A stretch of DNA of 64,000 bases from Mycobacterium marseillense (GCF_010731675.1 NZ_AP022584.1:806001-870000); one strand, 5' to 3'. Positions 1-10,115 are shown, counted from the stretch's first letter. The notes: generated from the letters alone by a model not told the origin. Numbers and translations: made by a program.

Positions 1-2162
1 CTGATGATGAAGCGCACGGCGTGCCCGTCGGGGGAGATGAAGTTCTTCATGCCCTTCTTGAACTCTTTGTTGTTGAAGGTCTCCGGGGGCAGATAGAACG
101 AGTCGTCGTTCTTGGAGGCATCGAACGCCTTACCCATGGCGCTGGAGTTCTTCTGCGCCTCCTTCTGCTGATCCTGCAGACCCTTCTGGGTCGAATACAT
201 GGTCAGCATCGTCGTTTTCATGGCCTTCATGTTTTCGATCATGGATGGCATCAGCGCCACCATCTGCGGCATCAGCGTGTCGAGATGATCCATGACCGGC
301 AGCAGGCTCTGGATGTCATCGGTCATCGTGTCGATGCCGTCGAGGCCGTCGAAGACCGAGCGAAGCGACCAGCACACCGGGATGTCATAGCAGTGCTTTT
401 CCCAGTAGAAGTAGCTGCGGACCGGGCGGAAGAAGTCCTCGAAATCGGCCATGTGGTCGCGCAATTCGTTGATGTCGATGGTCATGTCGTGCATCTTCTT
501 GACCATGACGTGCATGTCGTTGGCCATCTGCACGGTGATGCTGGACATCTTTTCCATGCTGTCGATGGTCGTCTGCATCATGTCGGCCTGGTGCAGCATG
601 TCGGCCATCTGATCTTCTTGATACTTCTGGCTCATCTGCTGGCTGACGCCCTGCATGCTGATCTGGAAGGGAATCGACGTGTGCTCGATCGGCGTGCCCT
701 GCGGACGGGTGATGGCCTGCACGCGGCTGATGCCGGGCACCCGGAAGACCGTCTTGGCGATCTTGTCGATCACCAGAAAGTCCGCCGAATTCCGCAAATC
801 GTGGTCGCTTTCGATCATCAGCACCTCGGGGTTCATCCGCGCCTGCGAGAAGTGCCGATCCGCGGCCGCATACCCTTCGTTGGCAGGCAGATCCGTCGGT
901 AGATAGTTGCGGTCGTTGTAGTTGGTCCGGTATCCGGGCAGCGTCAGCAGACCCACCAGCGCCACCCCGATGGTGACGACCAGGATCGGGCCGGGCCAGC
1001 GCACGACGAGCGCACCGACCTTGCGCCACCCGCGAATCCGTTGCGTGCGCTTGGGTTCGAGCGTCTTCCCGAAACGCACCACCACCGAGATGACCGCGGG
1101 CCCCAACGTCAACGCCGCCGCGACGACGACCACCATCCCGATCGCCAGGGGGATACCCAGCGTCTGGAAGTACGGCAGGTTGGTGAAGTGCAGGCAGAAG
1201 GTGGCGCCGGCGATGGTCAAGCCCGACCCGAGCACCACGTGCGCGGTGCCCTTGTACATCGTGTAGTACGCATCTTCGCGGGACTCGCCGATAGAGCGGG
1301 CTTCCTGATACCGGCCGATCAAGAAGATCGCGTAGTCGGTGGCGGCCGCGATCCCCAACGTGACCAACAAGTTCGTCGCGAACGTCGAGAGCCCGATGAG
1401 CTTGAAATAGCCGAGGAATGCGACCATTCCGCGCGCGGCCGACAGCTCGAGCACCACCATCACGAGTGTGAGCAACACCGTGATGATCGACCGATAGACC
1501 AACAGCAGCATCGCGATGATGACGGTGAACGTTGCCCCCGTGATGAGCTGCATGCTGCGGTCGCCGGCCTCGTGCTGGTCCGCCGACAACGCCGCGGGAC
1601 CGGTGACGTAGGCCTTGACCCCCTTGGGCGGCTGCACACTCTTGACGATCTTCTGGACGGATTCCACCGACTCGTTGGCCAGCGCCTCGCCCTGGTTACC
1701 GGCGAGGTAGACCTGGACGTAGGCGGCCTTGCCGTCGTTGCTCTGCGCGCCGGCCCCGGTCAGAGGATCGCTCCACATGTCCTGAACGTGCTCAACGTGT
1801 TTGGTGTCGGCGTCGAGCTTCTTGACGACCTCGTCGTAGTAGGCGTGCGCGTCCGCGCCCAGCGGATTCTGGCCCTCGAGGACGATCATCACCGAGCTGT
1901 TGGACTTGTACTCGTCGAACACCGCGCCCATGCGCTTGGTCGCGACCACCGACTGCGCATCGTCCGGTGCCATGGACACCGAACGCATCTTGCCGACCTC
2001 CTCGAGCTGGGGGACGGAGACGTTGAGCACCGCGATGATCGCGATCCAGCCCAGGATGATCGGCACGGCGAACGTCCGGATGAGCCGGGGGATCTTGTCC
2101 CGCACGGGTTCGTTGACGACGGGGATGGTGTCGGTGCGGGTGTCGTTGAACGTTGTGCTCAT
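1..2162 (-). CDS. mmpL: MmpL family RND transporter (C-terminus beyond window)
   Basis: Inner-membrane RND-superfamily exporter of the mycobacterial MmpL family, which moves lipids, siderophores or drugs to the cell envelope. About 720 residues are visible and the C-terminal membrane half runs off the left edge. A first membrane segment lies at about residues 30-50, followed by a periplasmic porter domain, then a cluster of membrane helices from about 205. Within these the family signature [15 protein letters not shown] carries Asp276-Tyr277, the proton-relay Asp-Tyr pair. The large loop near residues 460-640 is Met/Gln-rich and predicted helical, with two Cys in CYDIPVCW, as in the MmpL4/5 subgroup. 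The ATG overlaps the mmpS stop codon (ATGA), so the pair is translationally coupled. The cargo cannot be read from sequence. Confidence 0.93.
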   Translation of the reverse strand, partial: MSTTFNDTRTDTIPVVNEPVRDKIPRLIRTFAVPIILGWIAIIAVLNVSVPQLEEVGKMRSVSMAPDDAQSVVATKRMGAVFDEYKSNSSVMIVLEGQNPLGADAHAYYDEVVKKLDADTKHVEHVQDMWSDPLTGAGAQSNDGKAAYVQVYLAGNQGEALANESVESVQKIVKSVQPPKGVKAYVTGPAALSADQHEAGDRSMQLITGATFTVIIAMLLLVYRSIITVLLTLVMVVLELSAARGMVAFLGYFKLIGLSTFATNLLVTLGIAAATDYAIFLIGRYQEARSIGESREDAYYTMYKGTAHVVLGSGLTIAGATFCLHFTNLPYFQTLGIPLAIGMVVVVAAALTLGPAVISVVVRFGKTLEPKRTQRIRGWRKVGALVVRWPGPILVVTIGVALVGLLTLPGYRTNYNDRNYLPTDLPANEGYAAADRHFSQARMNPEVLMIESDHDLRNSADFLVIDKIAKTVFRVPGISRVQAITRPQGTPIEHTSIPFQISMQGVSQQMSQKYQEDQMADMLHQADMMQTTIDSMEKMSSITVQMANDMHVMVKKMHDMTIDINELRDHMADFEDFFRPVRSYFYWEKHCYDIPVCWSLRSVFDGLDGIDTMTDDIQSLLPVMDHLDTLMPQMVALMPSMIENMKAMKTTMLTMYSTQKGLQDQQKEAQKNSSAMGKAFDASKNDDSFYLPPETFNNKEFKKGMKNFISPDGHAVRFII

Positions 2163-2593
2163 GCGGATTTCACCATGCAGAAGGTCAGGGCGTGTACGCC
2201 GTGGGTGATGTTCTCGTCCTTGACTTCGTCATCGATGGTGATGCGGCAACCGAGAGAGTTGCCGTCGCTTTGTGCCGAAAGGTTCGGGAAGACGGAAGGG
2301 GCTGTGGTGGACAGCACCAGCGTCCACGGCAGCGGTGCGCCATCGATCCGCTTCGGGTCGGCGGACAGATCCAGGTAGTTCACGTTGGCCTGGCTAGCCG
2401 AGCCGAAGACCTCGTATTTGACGACCTTGGGCTTGAACGGCTTGGACTCATCGAGCCGCGGACTGGTCATGACGCCGGTGTCGTGGGCGCCGAAGAACGA
2501 CTTGACCCGGGTGACGGCGAACCCTCCGACCAGCACCACCGCCACGATCAACAGCGGCAGCCAGGCGTTGCGCACAAGTCTCGATATCTGCAC
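2159..2593 (-). CDS. mmpS: MmpS family accessory protein
   Basis: Small membrane-anchored partner of MmpL. The 144-residue length matches the family. Residues 1-9 form a basic cytoplasmic tail, about 10-28 form one membrane helix ([16 protein letters not shown]), and the rest is the periplasmic beta-sandwich with the typical KVVKYEVFG and [22 protein letters not shown] regions. The start is GTG at 2593, preceded by GGAAGGG with about 9 nt spacing. Its TGA overlaps the mmpL ATG. It follows a TetR gene on the same strand after a 301-bp gap that holds a candidate operator, so the pair is probably transcribed from its own regulated promoter. Confidence 0.93.
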   Translation of the reverse strand: MQISRLVRNAWLPLLIVAVVLVGGFAVTRVKSFFGAHDTGVMTSPRLDESKPFKPKVVKYEVFGSASQANVNYLDLSADPKRIDGAPLPWTLVLSTTAPSVFPNLSAQSDGNSLGCRITIDDEVKDENITHGVHALTFCMVKSA

Positions 2594-2894
2594 CTAGGTG
2601 ATCCCTTCCTCATCACGCGGACGTGACGCGGATCAGCGTTTGCGCGACTGGAGGTCGTGGACAGGCGAGTGCCCACAAGTCGCACCGATCAACAACGAGT
2701 TACGTCGATTGCTTTGGTTCGCGCGCGCGGGACCGCCGAACACGGTGAAAGTTGCCTAACCCCACTGCTGACGTCCCCGGCACCGACACCCGGCTCACCT
2801 TGTTGCTGAAGCCTCCCCGGGTACCGCCACCAGCGCATAGTACATGATGTGCATATCTTGCAGTGTATGCAACATTTGCTGGTGGTGTTTCAGG
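2594..2894 (-). promoter_or_regulatory. mmpS-mmpL upstream region with candidate TetR operator
   Basis: This 301-bp gap between the tetR gene and mmpS has no convincing gene. At 2847-2875 it holds an imperfect inverted repeat: ATGTGCATA (2847-2855) faces TATGCAACAT (2866-2875), whose reverse complement is ATGTTGCATA, so the arms differ by one inserted base. TTGCA lies in the centre. The GTGCA/TGCAC-type core resembles the TGCAC-GTT-GTGCA palindrome in front of the tetR gene, so both may be bound by the same regulator. The role is inferred. Confidence 0.45.
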
Positions 2895-3509
2895 TCACTT
2901 CGAGAAGATGCTGTTCACCAGCGCGGCGGCACGCTCAACATAGGGCATCGGCGTGTCGGCGGTTTCACTCGCCTCGCCGCTGGCCCACCGTTCGAGGCCC
3001 GACCGCACCGCCGTCAACGCCAGCGCGGAAATCAGCGCGGCCATCTCGTCGTCGGGCTTCATGGCCTGCCGTCGGACGATGATGTCGGTCAGCTGATTCT
3101 GGAACCGTTCCAAATCGGCGAGGAACGCCGCCAGGACCGCGGGGGAAGTCTTGGCGAGTTCGAGCATGTGGGCGGCGTGTTCGCGCTGCGGGGGAACGTC
3201 GCGCAGGTGATGGGCCGCCAGGGTGATCAGCTCTGCCAGAACGACCGAGTACGGGGCGGGCCCGGCGGCGACGAAATCCTCGGCCAGCTCGGCGGGTATG
3301 TCCGAGGGGCCGTAGGCGAGCGCGGACTCCTTGTTGGGGAAGTAGTTGAAGAACGTGCGGGTCGAGACGCCGGCTTCGGCGCAGATTTCGTCGACCGTGA
3401 CCTTGTCGAATCCCCGTTCCAACGTGAGGCGCACGGCGGCGTCGCGGATGTCGGCGCTCGTCTGGCGGCGACGGCGCTCGCGCAGCCCTAAGGGATTGGC
3501 CATACCCAT
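2895..3509 (-). CDS. TetR/AcrR family regulator, probably of mmpS-mmpL
   Basis: DNA-binding repressor of 204 residues. The N-terminal helix-turn-helix spans about residues 15-60, with RRRRQTSADIRDAAVRL leading into VTVDEICAEAGVSTRTFFNYFPNKESAL, the recognition helix typical of the family. The C-terminal part is the ligand-binding helical domain. It is transcribed toward mmpS/mmpL and is the nearest regulator, a common arrangement for mycobacterial MmpL loci, so local control is likely. Two in-frame starts exist (3509 and 3503). A perfect TGCAC-N3-GTGCA palindrome lies 5 bp upstream, consistent with autorepression. The inducer is unknown. Confidence 0.9.
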   Translation of the reverse strand: MGMANPLGLRERRRRQTSADIRDAAVRLTLERGFDKVTVDEICAEAGVSTRTFFNYFPNKESALAYGPSDIPAELAEDFVAAGPAPYSVVLAELITLAAHHLRDVPPQREHAAHMLELAKTSPAVLAAFLADLERFQNQLTDIIVRRQAMKPDDEMAALISALALTAVRSGLERWASGEASETADTPMPYVERAAALVNSIFSK

Positions 3510-3514
3510 ATAGT

Positions 3515-3527
3515 TGCACGTTGTGCA
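3515..3527. promoter_or_regulatory. candidate TetR autoregulatory operator
   Basis: TGCAC (3515-3519), spacer GTT, GTGCA (3523-3527) form a perfect inverted repeat immediately upstream of the TetR start codon. The position suits repression of the gene itself. A related imperfect repeat precedes mmpS. Confidence 0.5.
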
Positions 3528-3694
3528 CAGTTTGCAGTCAAAAGGTGCGATGTTGGCGGTCGGGGAGCAAGGCCGGCCGGGGCTGTCCGGTGCGAGGGGG
3601 CTGTGTTTCTGGCTGTCGGCGGATCGCGCTATAACTGTTTTGGCACAACATCATTCATCCAGCCAGGGGATTGCAAAGACCGGATGCCGGGGGG

Positions 3695-4621
3695 TCATCC
3701 GCTGGGGGTCAGGGCGCCCCGCAAATAGTCGCATTGACTTTCGAAGAACTTCGCCGATATAGGCGCCTTGTCGGCGATCTGGTCGAACGCGTGAAACGCA
3801 CCCGGCACGATCTCCTCCTGCACCGGAACGCCCGCCTCTCGCAGCCGTCGCGCGTACTCCAGACTCTCGGAGTAAAAGAGATCCAGCGTTCCCACGCCGA
3901 TCCACGCCGGCGGCAAGCCCGACAGATCCTTCCGGCGAGCCGGTGCGGCCTCTGCGGGGTCGGCCCCGTTGAGGTACCACTGCCAGGCCAGTTGGTTGTC
4001 GGATTCGGTCCACATGATCCGCCTGGGGCCGTCGCGCCGGGCGCCGGTACGGTCGTCGAGCTGCGGATATACCAGCATTTGGAAGGTAATTTTGACGTCG
4101 GCACGGTCGTGTGCCCGCTGCGCCACCGCGGCGGCGAAATGGCCGCCGGCGCTGGCGCCGCCGATGGCGACTCGATCCGGATCCACCCATGGCTGGCGCG
4201 CCAGCCAGAGCAGGGCCGCGTAGCAGTCCTCGACCGGTATCGGGTAGGGGTGTTCGGGCGCCAGCCGGTGTTCCACTGCCGCGATCGCGACACCGGTGCG
4301 CTGAGACAGCTGGCGCAGGTACTTGTCGTCCTGCGCGGCGTGGCCCATGATCGTGCCGCCGCCGTGGATCCACAGCAACGCCGGTGCGGGGTCGGGAAGG
4401 CCGGCCGGACGGTGCAGACGGACGCTGACGTGTTCGTTGACCGCGGCCACCGGCACGGTGCGGATGCGGCCGGCATTGCCCATCAGGTTCATGATGGCGC
4501 GCTGCAGCTTCAGGCCCCGGTGTAAGGCGTAGCCCCGGGGCACGAATCGCGCCACCTTGCGAAGACCGGGATCCAAGACGTGGGGGGACGTGAAGGCGTT
4601 GTCGGGGAGCCTATTTGCCAT
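3695..4621 (-). CDS. alpha/beta hydrolase of the hormone-sensitive lipase (Lip) family
   Basis: Esterase/lipase of about 308 residues. The oxyanion-hole motif HGGG occurs in LLWIHGGGTIMGHA, and the nucleophile elbow is GASAGG (IGGASAGGHFAA). The acid and histidine are likely in VGTLDLFYSESLEYA and PGAFHAFD. This architecture matches the HSL-type Lip esterases of mycobacteria (LipN/LipH/LipU group). The start at 4621 is chosen because AGAGG lies 6 nt upstream; an ATG at 4663 would add 14 residues. It lies downstream of the enoyl-CoA isomerase-like gene on the same strand with a 120-bp gap. Substrate is unknown. Confidence 0.88.
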   Translation of the reverse strand: MANRLPDNAFTSPHVLDPGLRKVARFVPRGYALHRGLKLQRAIMNLMGNAGRIRTVPVAAVNEHVSVRLHRPAGLPDPAPALLWIHGGGTIMGHAAQDDKYLRQLSQRTGVAIAAVEHRLAPEHPYPIPVEDCYAALLWLARQPWVDPDRVAIGGASAGGHFAAAVAQRAHDRADVKITFQMLVYPQLDDRTGARRDGPRRIMWTESDNQLAWQWYLNGADPAEAAPARRKDLSGLPPAWIGVGTLDLFYSESLEYARRLREAGVPVQEEIVPGAFHAFDQIADKAPISAKFFESQCDYLRGALTPSG

Positions 4622-4741
4622 CGAAGCCCTCTGTTCCCTTGCGCCGGCAGACATGCTGACCATACAGGACGGACGTAGTGTCTCGCGTTAATCACGCTGG
4701 CATCGGACTGCCGGTGCATTAGCCAAGTGGCGCAGCCCGTT

Positions 4742-5413
4742 TCAGAGCGTCTCGTCCTCGCCGTCGGTCAGTGCGTGCACGACGTGTCCGAACATCGTTT
4801 GTTTGATCGCTCCGAGCGTGCCCGGATCCTTGCCGCCCAATGGGCGCAGCTGGTCGACGGCCGTGTCGGTGACCGCGTCCGCCGGACAGGCGACGTCGAC
4901 GATGCCGAACTGTTCTGCCTCGGGGCCGCTGAAGCGCCGGCCCGTCGTCATCGAGGCCACCGCCGCGCGAGGAGTGAGTTTGGCTTGGATGAGCGCGGCC
5001 ATGCCGGGGTTGAAGGGGATGCGGATGTCGACCTCGGGAAAGCAGAAGTACCCGCGATCGTCGCGCATCGCCCGGAAGTCGTGCGCAATCGCCAGCATTG
5101 CTCCGGCGCCGAACGCGTGGCCGACCACCGCGGCGGCTGTGGGCATCGACAGGGTCAGCACGCGCGCCAGCAGTTGGTGCACCCGATTGATGTACCACTG
5201 GCCCTGGTCGGTGTGGGAGCTCAGCCAGTCCAAATCCAGCCCGTTGGAGTAGAACTTTCCGCCGGCGGTGGTGACGAGTCCCTGGGCGCCGTCCGAGATG
5301 GTTTGGTCGAGCGCATCATCAATGTCATCCAGAAATGCAGGGGAGAAACGGTTCTCGGCGTCGCCCAGGCGGATGATGGCGATCTTGTCATCGTAGTCCA
5401 GTTTCACAGCCAT
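4742..5413 (-). CDS. enoyl-CoA hydratase/isomerase family protein
   Basis: Crotonase-fold protein of 223 residues, shorter than typical 257-residue hydratases. The oxyanion-hole segments are GKFYSNGLDLDWL and VVGHAFGAGAMLAIAHDF. The segment FCFPEVDIRIPFNPGM resembles delta3-delta2-enoyl-CoA isomerases rather than classical hydratases, and the second catalytic Glu of hydratases is not evident. It probably isomerises unsaturated acyl-CoA in fatty-acid oxidation. The start at 5413 follows AAGGAAACAC. The TetR gene upstream ends 28 bp away on the same strand, so the two may be cotranscribed and the regulator may control this step. Confidence 0.85.
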   Translation of the reverse strand: MAVKLDYDDKIAIIRLGDAENRFSPAFLDDIDDALDQTISDGAQGLVTTAGGKFYSNGLDLDWLSSHTDQGQWYINRVHQLLARVLTLSMPTAAAVVGHAFGAGAMLAIAHDFRAMRDDRGYFCFPEVDIRIPFNPGMAALIQAKLTPRAAVASMTTGRRFSGPEAEQFGIVDVACPADAVTDTAVDQLRPLGGKDPGTLGAIKQTMFGHVVHALTDGEDETL

Positions 5414-5441
5414 GTGTTTCCTTAACTCCATTCGTATTTCG

Positions 5442-6080
5442 TCAGCGCGGTGAGCCGCGTCGTTGCCGCTGAGGGGGAGGCCCGATCTCCAGCACGGCGC
5501 GAACGGCCGCGCGTAGATGCGCTCGCGCCGTGGTGCTTCCGAGGCGGTCTCGCCGGAGCAGCAGCGCGGTGGGCAGGTCGACGACGCAGCTGGTTATCGT
5601 GTCCACCGCTGCCGCGTCCTTGCGCTCCCACACCGTGATCGCAAGCCGCACCATCAAATCGACGAGAAGTTTGTCGAGGCGGCGCAATTGATCGGCGACA
5701 TCGTCGGGAACATCGTTGGCGAGCACTTCCTCGCGGCGCACGCGCAACAGCAGCGTCGATGAGCTGGGATATCGCTCAGTGAAGACCACGGGCGCGTCGG
5801 CGGCGGCCACCACGGCTTCGACGGGACCGCCCGGGTTGGTACCGGCCCCGGCGTCGTCGACGAGCGCCGTCTGCACCGCCAGAAATCGCCGGCCCGCCCG
5901 CAACCACGCCTGGCCCATTAGCCCGCCGCGGGATGTGAACGTGTGGTAGACAGCGCCGTTGGAGACGCCCACGGCCGCGCCGACCGCCCGGATGGTCACC
6001 GCGCTCGGACCCGACCGCGCCACCAGGTCCTCGACGGCGTCGAGCACGGCGTCGGGATCGTGCACACGGGGCCGCGGCAT
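5442..6080 (-). CDS. TetR family regulator
   Basis: TetR-type repressor of 212 residues. The HTH covers roughly residues 5-50: a first helix in DAVLDAVEDLVARSGPSAV, then IRAVGAAVGVSNGAVYHTFTSRGGL as the turn and recognition helix. The start at 6080 lies 6 nt after a TATAGT -10 element (6092-6087), which predicts a leaderless transcript. A large palindrome centred on 6101 overlaps this promoter, giving strong evidence of autoregulation. The downstream enoyl-CoA isomerase-like gene, 28 bp away, is the likely co-regulated target. The ligand is probably an acyl-CoA or similar lipid, by inference from context only. Confidence 0.9.
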   Translation of the reverse strand: MPRPRVHDPDAVLDAVEDLVARSGPSAVTIRAVGAAVGVSNGAVYHTFTSRGGLMGQAWLRAGRRFLAVQTALVDDAGAGTNPGGPVEAVVAAADAPVVFTERYPSSSTLLLRVRREEVLANDVPDDVADQLRRLDKLLVDLMVRLAITVWERKDAAAVDTITSCVVDLPTALLLRRDRLGSTTARAHLRAAVRAVLEIGPPPQRQRRGSPR

Positions 6081-6086
6081 GCGGTC

Positions 6087-6112
6087 ACTATAACAGAGCA
6101 TATGCTCTATTA
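6087..6112 (-). promoter_or_regulatory. TetR promoter with palindromic operator
   Basis: AGAGCATATGCTCT (6095-6108) is a perfect 14-bp palindrome. Extending it to 6091-6112 keeps three more pairs on each side with one mismatch pair. The -10 hexamer TATAGT on the minus strand occupies 6092-6087 and the start codon begins at 6080, so a bound repressor would block the promoter directly. Confidence 0.75.
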
Positions 6113-6134
6113 GCGGCCGACGGGTGCCGGGACG

Positions 6135-7769
6135 TCAGTCGGTGCTGAGCCGCCAGTTGCTGGGCGTCATGGGCGCGGTGAGCGCGCCGCCGTACGTGTC
6201 ATCGGCCAACCTCGTCAATCCCGCTGCCCGCTGCGTAGTGCCCGTTGCCGTGGTGGCGCCCAGCGAACCGGCTGTCAGATCAGAGCCCATCGCCGAATTT
6301 GTCTGTCCAGGAACACTTGACGAGGCCACACCCACCAATTCGGCATCTAACTCCGGATCTAGGAATTCGTAGCGGTAGCCGCGGTCGATACGAGTCGAAG
6401 TTTTCCGTCGGCGTCGCTGAGCGCCTTGCTTTTTCCCGGCGGGTGCCGTCGCGGTCGTGCCGGCTGCGGCGTCAGCTCCGGCGGGCTTTTGCGCTCTGGC
6501 GGCCTGCTTCGATTCGGCTGGCGTGCCAAGCGCACCGACCAAGTATGGGGAAATGAAATTCTGTGCGGCCATTGTGGTTTCGGGACCCATGACCGGCGGC
6601 GGCGGCGCAGGCCCCGCCGGGGACGCAGGAGCTGCCGGTGTGGCCACGGGCGCCGGGCTGGGAGCCGAGGTGGATAAGGGCGCAGAGCTGATGGTCGGCG
6701 CGACGCCCGCGGCCGGCACCGTGGGCACGTTGACGACGGGTATCGGCGCACCCGCGACCGGGACGGGAGCAACCGGTGTGGGAATTGCCGCCAGCCCCGC
6801 CAACCCGGCTAGTCCGCCCGCCGCTCCCATGGGCACGGCCACCAAGGGCGCGGTCAACGCCAGGGTATAGATCGGGTTGCTGAGGGCAAATCCGATCAAC
6901 CCCACCGGATTGAACAGAATGAGCCAGATCAAGTACAGGGTTCGGTGAACGACAAACTGGGTGCCGAGCAGGATGACCGCCTGGAGGAACTGCACCGGGT
7001 TGCTCGCGTAACCGGCCAGCATGGCCTCTGCCCGCGGTAAGAAGGTTGCCAAACTGGGCACCATGTTCTGAAAAGAGTTGGGTGAAAAGGGATTAAATAT
7101 CCCCGGAAAGATAGCCTGCCACCACTGCTCGGGGGTGGTGGGCAAGGTGGTCCCCATGCCGGGCATGTTGCCCATGCCGCCACCGTTCACGCCGCCCCCA
7201 CCGTTCATGCCGCCGCCGTTCCCCATGTCCCCGTTCATGATTTGCGGAGCCACGGTGGTCTGCGGGGATGCGGCAACCGCCGTCGTCGAGACGGACTCAT
7301 AGATAGTCATGGTGGTAGCGGCTTGGACCCACATGCGCGAGTAGTCGGCCTCGTTGAGGGCGATCGGGATCGTGTTGACGCCGAAGAAGTTCGTCGACAC
7401 CAGCACCGCATGCATGGCGTGGTTGGCGGCCAGCTCACCGAGGGTCGGCATCGCGGCCAGCGCCGCCGCATACGCGGTCGCGGTGGTCTCCTGCGCGGTC
7501 GCGATTGTGGCGCTGTCGGCGCTGGCCTGCAGCATCCAGGCGACGTACGGCGCGTGGGCGGCCACATATTGAGCGGAGCTGGGCCCCTCCCATGCGCCGG
7601 ACTGAACCCGTCCGAGTAGGGCAGCGAGCTCGTCAGCTGATGATGCGTATTCGGCGCTCAACGAGTTCCATGCGGCCGCCGCGGCGAGTAGCGGGCCGGG
7701 TCCCGGCCCGCTGGACAGCAGCGCCGAGTGAATCTCCGGAGGGAAAGCCATCCAGACCGGCGCGGTCAT
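6135..7769 (-). CDS. PPE family protein, PPE-PPW subfamily
   Basis: PPE protein of 544 residues, probably exported by an ESX type VII system. The PPE domain starts [15 protein letters not shown] with the Pro-Pro-Glu motif and a WEGPSS WxG turn near residue 60. A Gly/Asn/Met-rich stretch ([12 protein letters not shown] and following) lies near residue 185, and a hydrophobic segment follows at about 250-310. The C-terminal region has [15 protein letters not shown] and the subfamily motif PxxPxxW in PMTPSNW. The ORF stays open to 8084, but the start at 7769 matches the usual MTAPVWMA start of this group. No PE partner is adjacent. It is transcribed toward the TetR gene 54 bp away. Confidence 0.88.
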   Translation of the reverse strand: MTAPVWMAFPPEIHSALLSSGPGPGPLLAAAAAWNSLSAEYASSADELAALLGRVQSGAWEGPSSAQYVAAHAPYVAWMLQASADSATIATAQETTATAYAAALAAMPTLGELAANHAMHAVLVSTNFFGVNTIPIALNEADYSRMWVQAATTMTIYESVSTTAVAASPQTTVAPQIMNGDMGNGGGMNGGGGVNGGGMGNMPGMGTTLPTTPEQWWQAIFPGIFNPFSPNSFQNMVPSLATFLPRAEAMLAGYASNPVQFLQAVILLGTQFVVHRTLYLIWLILFNPVGLIGFALSNPIYTLALTAPLVAVPMGAAGGLAGLAGLAAIPTPVAPVPVAGAPIPVVNVPTVPAAGVAPTISSAPLSTSAPSPAPVATPAAPASPAGPAPPPPVMGPETTMAAQNFISPYLVGALGTPAESKQAARAQKPAGADAAAGTTATAPAGKKQGAQRRRRKTSTRIDRGYRYEFLDPELDAELVGVASSSVPGQTNSAMGSDLTAGSLGATTATGTTQRAAGLTRLADDTYGGALTAPMTPSNWRLSTD

Positions 7770-8190
7770 CGCCGGTCTGTCCGGTCGGGCGAACCTTTCG
7801 GCCAAATCTCGTCGCGGAGGGGAAGCACCGCTGGCTCCTTTCGACTGGAGCCCACCGCCACACCGAAGCTGCATGAACAATGCGGACACAGGGCTGAGAG
7901 GTGAGCCGCAACCCAAGTCTAGGACGACATCGTCCGCAAATGCGGATAAAATGCTGGCAAATTGCTGTAAATACGGAAAGTGACCCCAGCTGGCGACGGG
8001 CTCCAGCGGGTCGTGAGGTCGGATGGCGTCGCGCGCATCCGACACACATCCCGGCAAAGCGAACCGGGAATCCAGCTGCGCCACAACAGCATCCGCAACC
8101 GTGATGAATCGTGACAGCGGTTAGCTGTGTGGAGGGAGCGGGGCTGCGATGGGCCGATGCCCACGCGCGGGCTGTGAATGCTGTGCCGGT

Positions 8191-8196
8191 TAGCAT
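8191..8196 (+). promoter_or_regulatory. -10 element for the CobW-type gene
   Basis: TAGCAT fits the mycobacterial TANNNT -10 consensus and lies 12 nt before the ATG at 8209, so the leader would be very short. I saw no clear Zur-type box in the upstream 100 bp. Confidence 0.35.
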
Positions 8197-8208
8197 CGAG
8201 CGGTCCGG

Positions 8209-9261
8209 ATGTCGATGAGCGGAGGGGCTAGGGCGTTGGCTGCGATACCCGTCATCGCGCTCACCGGCCACCTCGGAGCCGGCAAGACGACGCTCCTCAA
8301 CCACCTGCTACGCCATCCCGGCACACGAATCGGCGTCGTGGTCAACGACTTCGGTGACATCAACATCGATGCCGGTTTGGTGGCCGGCCAGGTCGACGAG
8401 CCGGCCTCGATCGCCGGCGGATGCATCTGCTGTCTGCCCGACGGAGGTGGGCTCGATGAGGCGCTGACCAAGCTCGCGGACCCGGCTCGGCGCCTAGATG
8501 CCATCGTCGTCGAAGCCAGCGGCCTGGCCGACCCCGTGGCGATCGCGCGCATCATCGGCTTCAGCGAGATCCGCGGGGTCCGCGCCGGCGGGCTTGTCGA
8601 TGTCGTCGACGCGGTGAACCACTTCGACACCGTCGACTGCGGCACACTGCCGCCGGTGCGTTATGGCGCGGCGTCCCTGATTGTGGTCAACAAGCTTGAT
8701 CAGGTGCCCGAGGAGGAGCGCTCTGCTGTGGTGCAGCGCGTCATCCAGCGTGCGGGGCAACGTAACCCGCGCATACACGTCGTGGGCACATCGGGTGGCC
8801 GGATCGACCCGGGGTTACTTTTCGACGCGGCGGCCCCGTCCGCACAAGTTGGGCAGCTCTCGTTTCTGGATTTGGTACCCGAGCATGATCACGACCACGA
8901 CCACGATCACGACCACGACCACGCCGATGCCGTCACCGTGACCGGCGCTGGTTGTGTCGATCCCGATGCCCTGCTCGACCTTCTCGAACAGCCGCCCCCG
9001 CAGGTGTTCAGGATGAAAGGCATTGTGGCCGTGCGGGACCGCGCGACCGTCCGCGACTACGTCATCAACCTGGTGGGTAACGCCATCCACATCGCGAAGG
9101 CACCGTCGGGGGCCATGGCCAACTGCCTCGTGGCGATCGGGATGCATCTCGACATCCCCGCCGTACGCACGCGGCTCGATGACGCGCTGCAGCCTGCCTC
9201 GGGATCGGCGTCGGCGCCGGCATTGCGGCGGCTTCAGCGGTACCGGCGTCTCAGCGTGTGA
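8209..9261 (+). CDS. CobW/G3E family GTPase, putative metal chaperone
   Basis: G3E GTPase of 350 residues, a family that hands zinc, cobalt or nickel to client enzymes. The P-loop GHLGAGKTT lies at residues 20-28. The metal-binding CxCC motif is C72-I-C74-C75 in [11 protein letters not shown], and the guanine-specificity motif NKLD is at 161-164. A His-Asp repeat (about residues 225-238) forms a metal-binding linker, and a CobW C-terminal domain follows. The COG0523 set in actinobacteria is often zinc-responsive, but no operator was recognised here. The thioesterase gene follows almost immediately and may be cotranscribed. Not the cobalamin biosynthesis gene, since no cob genes are near. Confidence 0.9.
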   Translation: MSMSGGARALAAIPVIALTGHLGAGKTTLLNHLLRHPGTRIGVVVNDFGDINIDAGLVAGQVDEPASIAGGCICCLPDGGGLDEALTKLADPARRLDAIVVEASGLADPVAIARIIGFSEIRGVRAGGLVDVVDAVNHFDTVDCGTLPPVRYGAASLIVVNKLDQVPEEERSAVVQRVIQRAGQRNPRIHVVGTSGGRIDPGLLFDAAAPSAQVGQLSFLDLVPEHDHDHDHDHDHDHADAVTVTGAGCVDPDALLDLLEQPPPQVFRMKGIVAVRDRATVRDYVINLVGNAIHIAKAPSGAMANCLVAIGMHLDIPAVRTRLDDALQPASGSASAPALRRLQRYRRLSV

Positions 9262-9287
9262 GCGGTCATCCGGCAAGATACGTCGTG

Positions 9288-10115
9288 ATGTCATCTTCGC
9301 TCGGCGACGTGCTCGCCACCTTGGAGCTCGACCGAGTCGACCAGTGGCTCTTCGTCGGGCAGCAACTTCCCGCGCCCGCCAACCATATTCTCGGTGGGCA
9401 TATCTCGGCTCAGGCGTTGTTGGCGGCGAGCCACACCGCGCCGGGCCGAGTACCGCACAGTGTCCACACGTATTTTTTGCGGCCCGGCGACTCGCGTCGG
9501 CCAGTTGATTTCGACGTTGTCGACCTCCAAGAAGGACGGACGTTTTCGGCTCGACGGGTCACGGCACGCCAAGACGGCAAGATTCTGATGGAAGCCATGT
9601 CGTCGTTCAAAATCGCCGATTCCGCGCCCGCCCCGGGCGTCTACCAGCCGCCGATGCCAGAGGCTTCCAGCCCAGAATCCCTGCCGTGGGTTGCCCCGCA
9701 TTTCGCGGAGTCCGACGAGAGCGCCCAGGGTCAGTGGGCGAGCCTACGTTGGTTCGAGCGCCGGATCATCGACACCGAGGTTGCCCCACCCGCACGCGCG
9801 TCCATGTGGTGGCGACCTGACGGGCAAGTTCCCGATGACCCGGCGCTGGCTGCCAGCCTGGTGGCCTACCTGTCGGCGGTGACGTTGACCGAACCGGCAT
9901 ATGCCGCGCGCGGCGGTGTCGGGGCTTCGGCGCAGCGTGACCATTCGGTATGGTTCCACGCTCCGGCGGTGTTGTCGGATTGGCTTCTCTACGACCGGTC
10001 CTCGCCGAGTAGCGCCGGTTCGCTGGCGCTGGCGAGTGGGACGATGTTCAACCGCACGGGCGAACTGGTGTGCACGGTGAAACAAGAGATGTACTTCCCG
10101 CCGCAGACAGCCTGA
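9288..10115 (+). CDS. acyl-CoA thioesterase, TesB-like
   Basis: Double hot-dog thioesterase of 275 residues hydrolysing acyl-CoA to free acid and CoA. The N-terminal hot-dog has ANHILGGHISAQALLAA, matching the TesB/ACOT8 pattern (GGxxxAQAL), followed by VHTYFLRPGDSRRPVDFDV and GRTFSARRVTARQDGKIL. The C-terminal domain contains ASGTMFNRTGELVCTVKQE. The chosen start is ATG 9288; a GTG at 9258 overlapping the preceding stop would add ten residues. It is likely in an operon with the CobW-type gene, although the functional link is not obvious. Confidence 0.9.
   Translation: MSSSLGDVLATLELDRVDQWLFVGQQLPAPANHILGGHISAQALLAASHTAPGRVPHSVHTYFLRPGDSRRPVDFDVVDLQEGRTFSARRVTARQDGKILMEAMSSFKIADSAPAPGVYQPPMPEASSPESLPWVAPHFAESDESAQGQWASLRWFERRIIDTEVAPPARASMWWRPDGQVPDDPALAASLVAYLSAVTLTEPAYAARGGVGASAQRDHSVWFHAPAVLSDWLLYDRSSPSSAGSLALASGTMFNRTGELVCTVKQEMYFPPQTA

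Noticed and set aside
1041..2378. Long plus-strand open frames opposite mmpL
   Set aside because: They are antisense shadows of a GC-rich gene, with His/Asp/Arg-rich nonsense composition and no domain.
8880..8930. GAC/CAC triplet repeat, considered as a CRISPR or microsatellite
   Set aside because: It is the in-frame His-Asp metal-binding stretch of the CobW-type protein.
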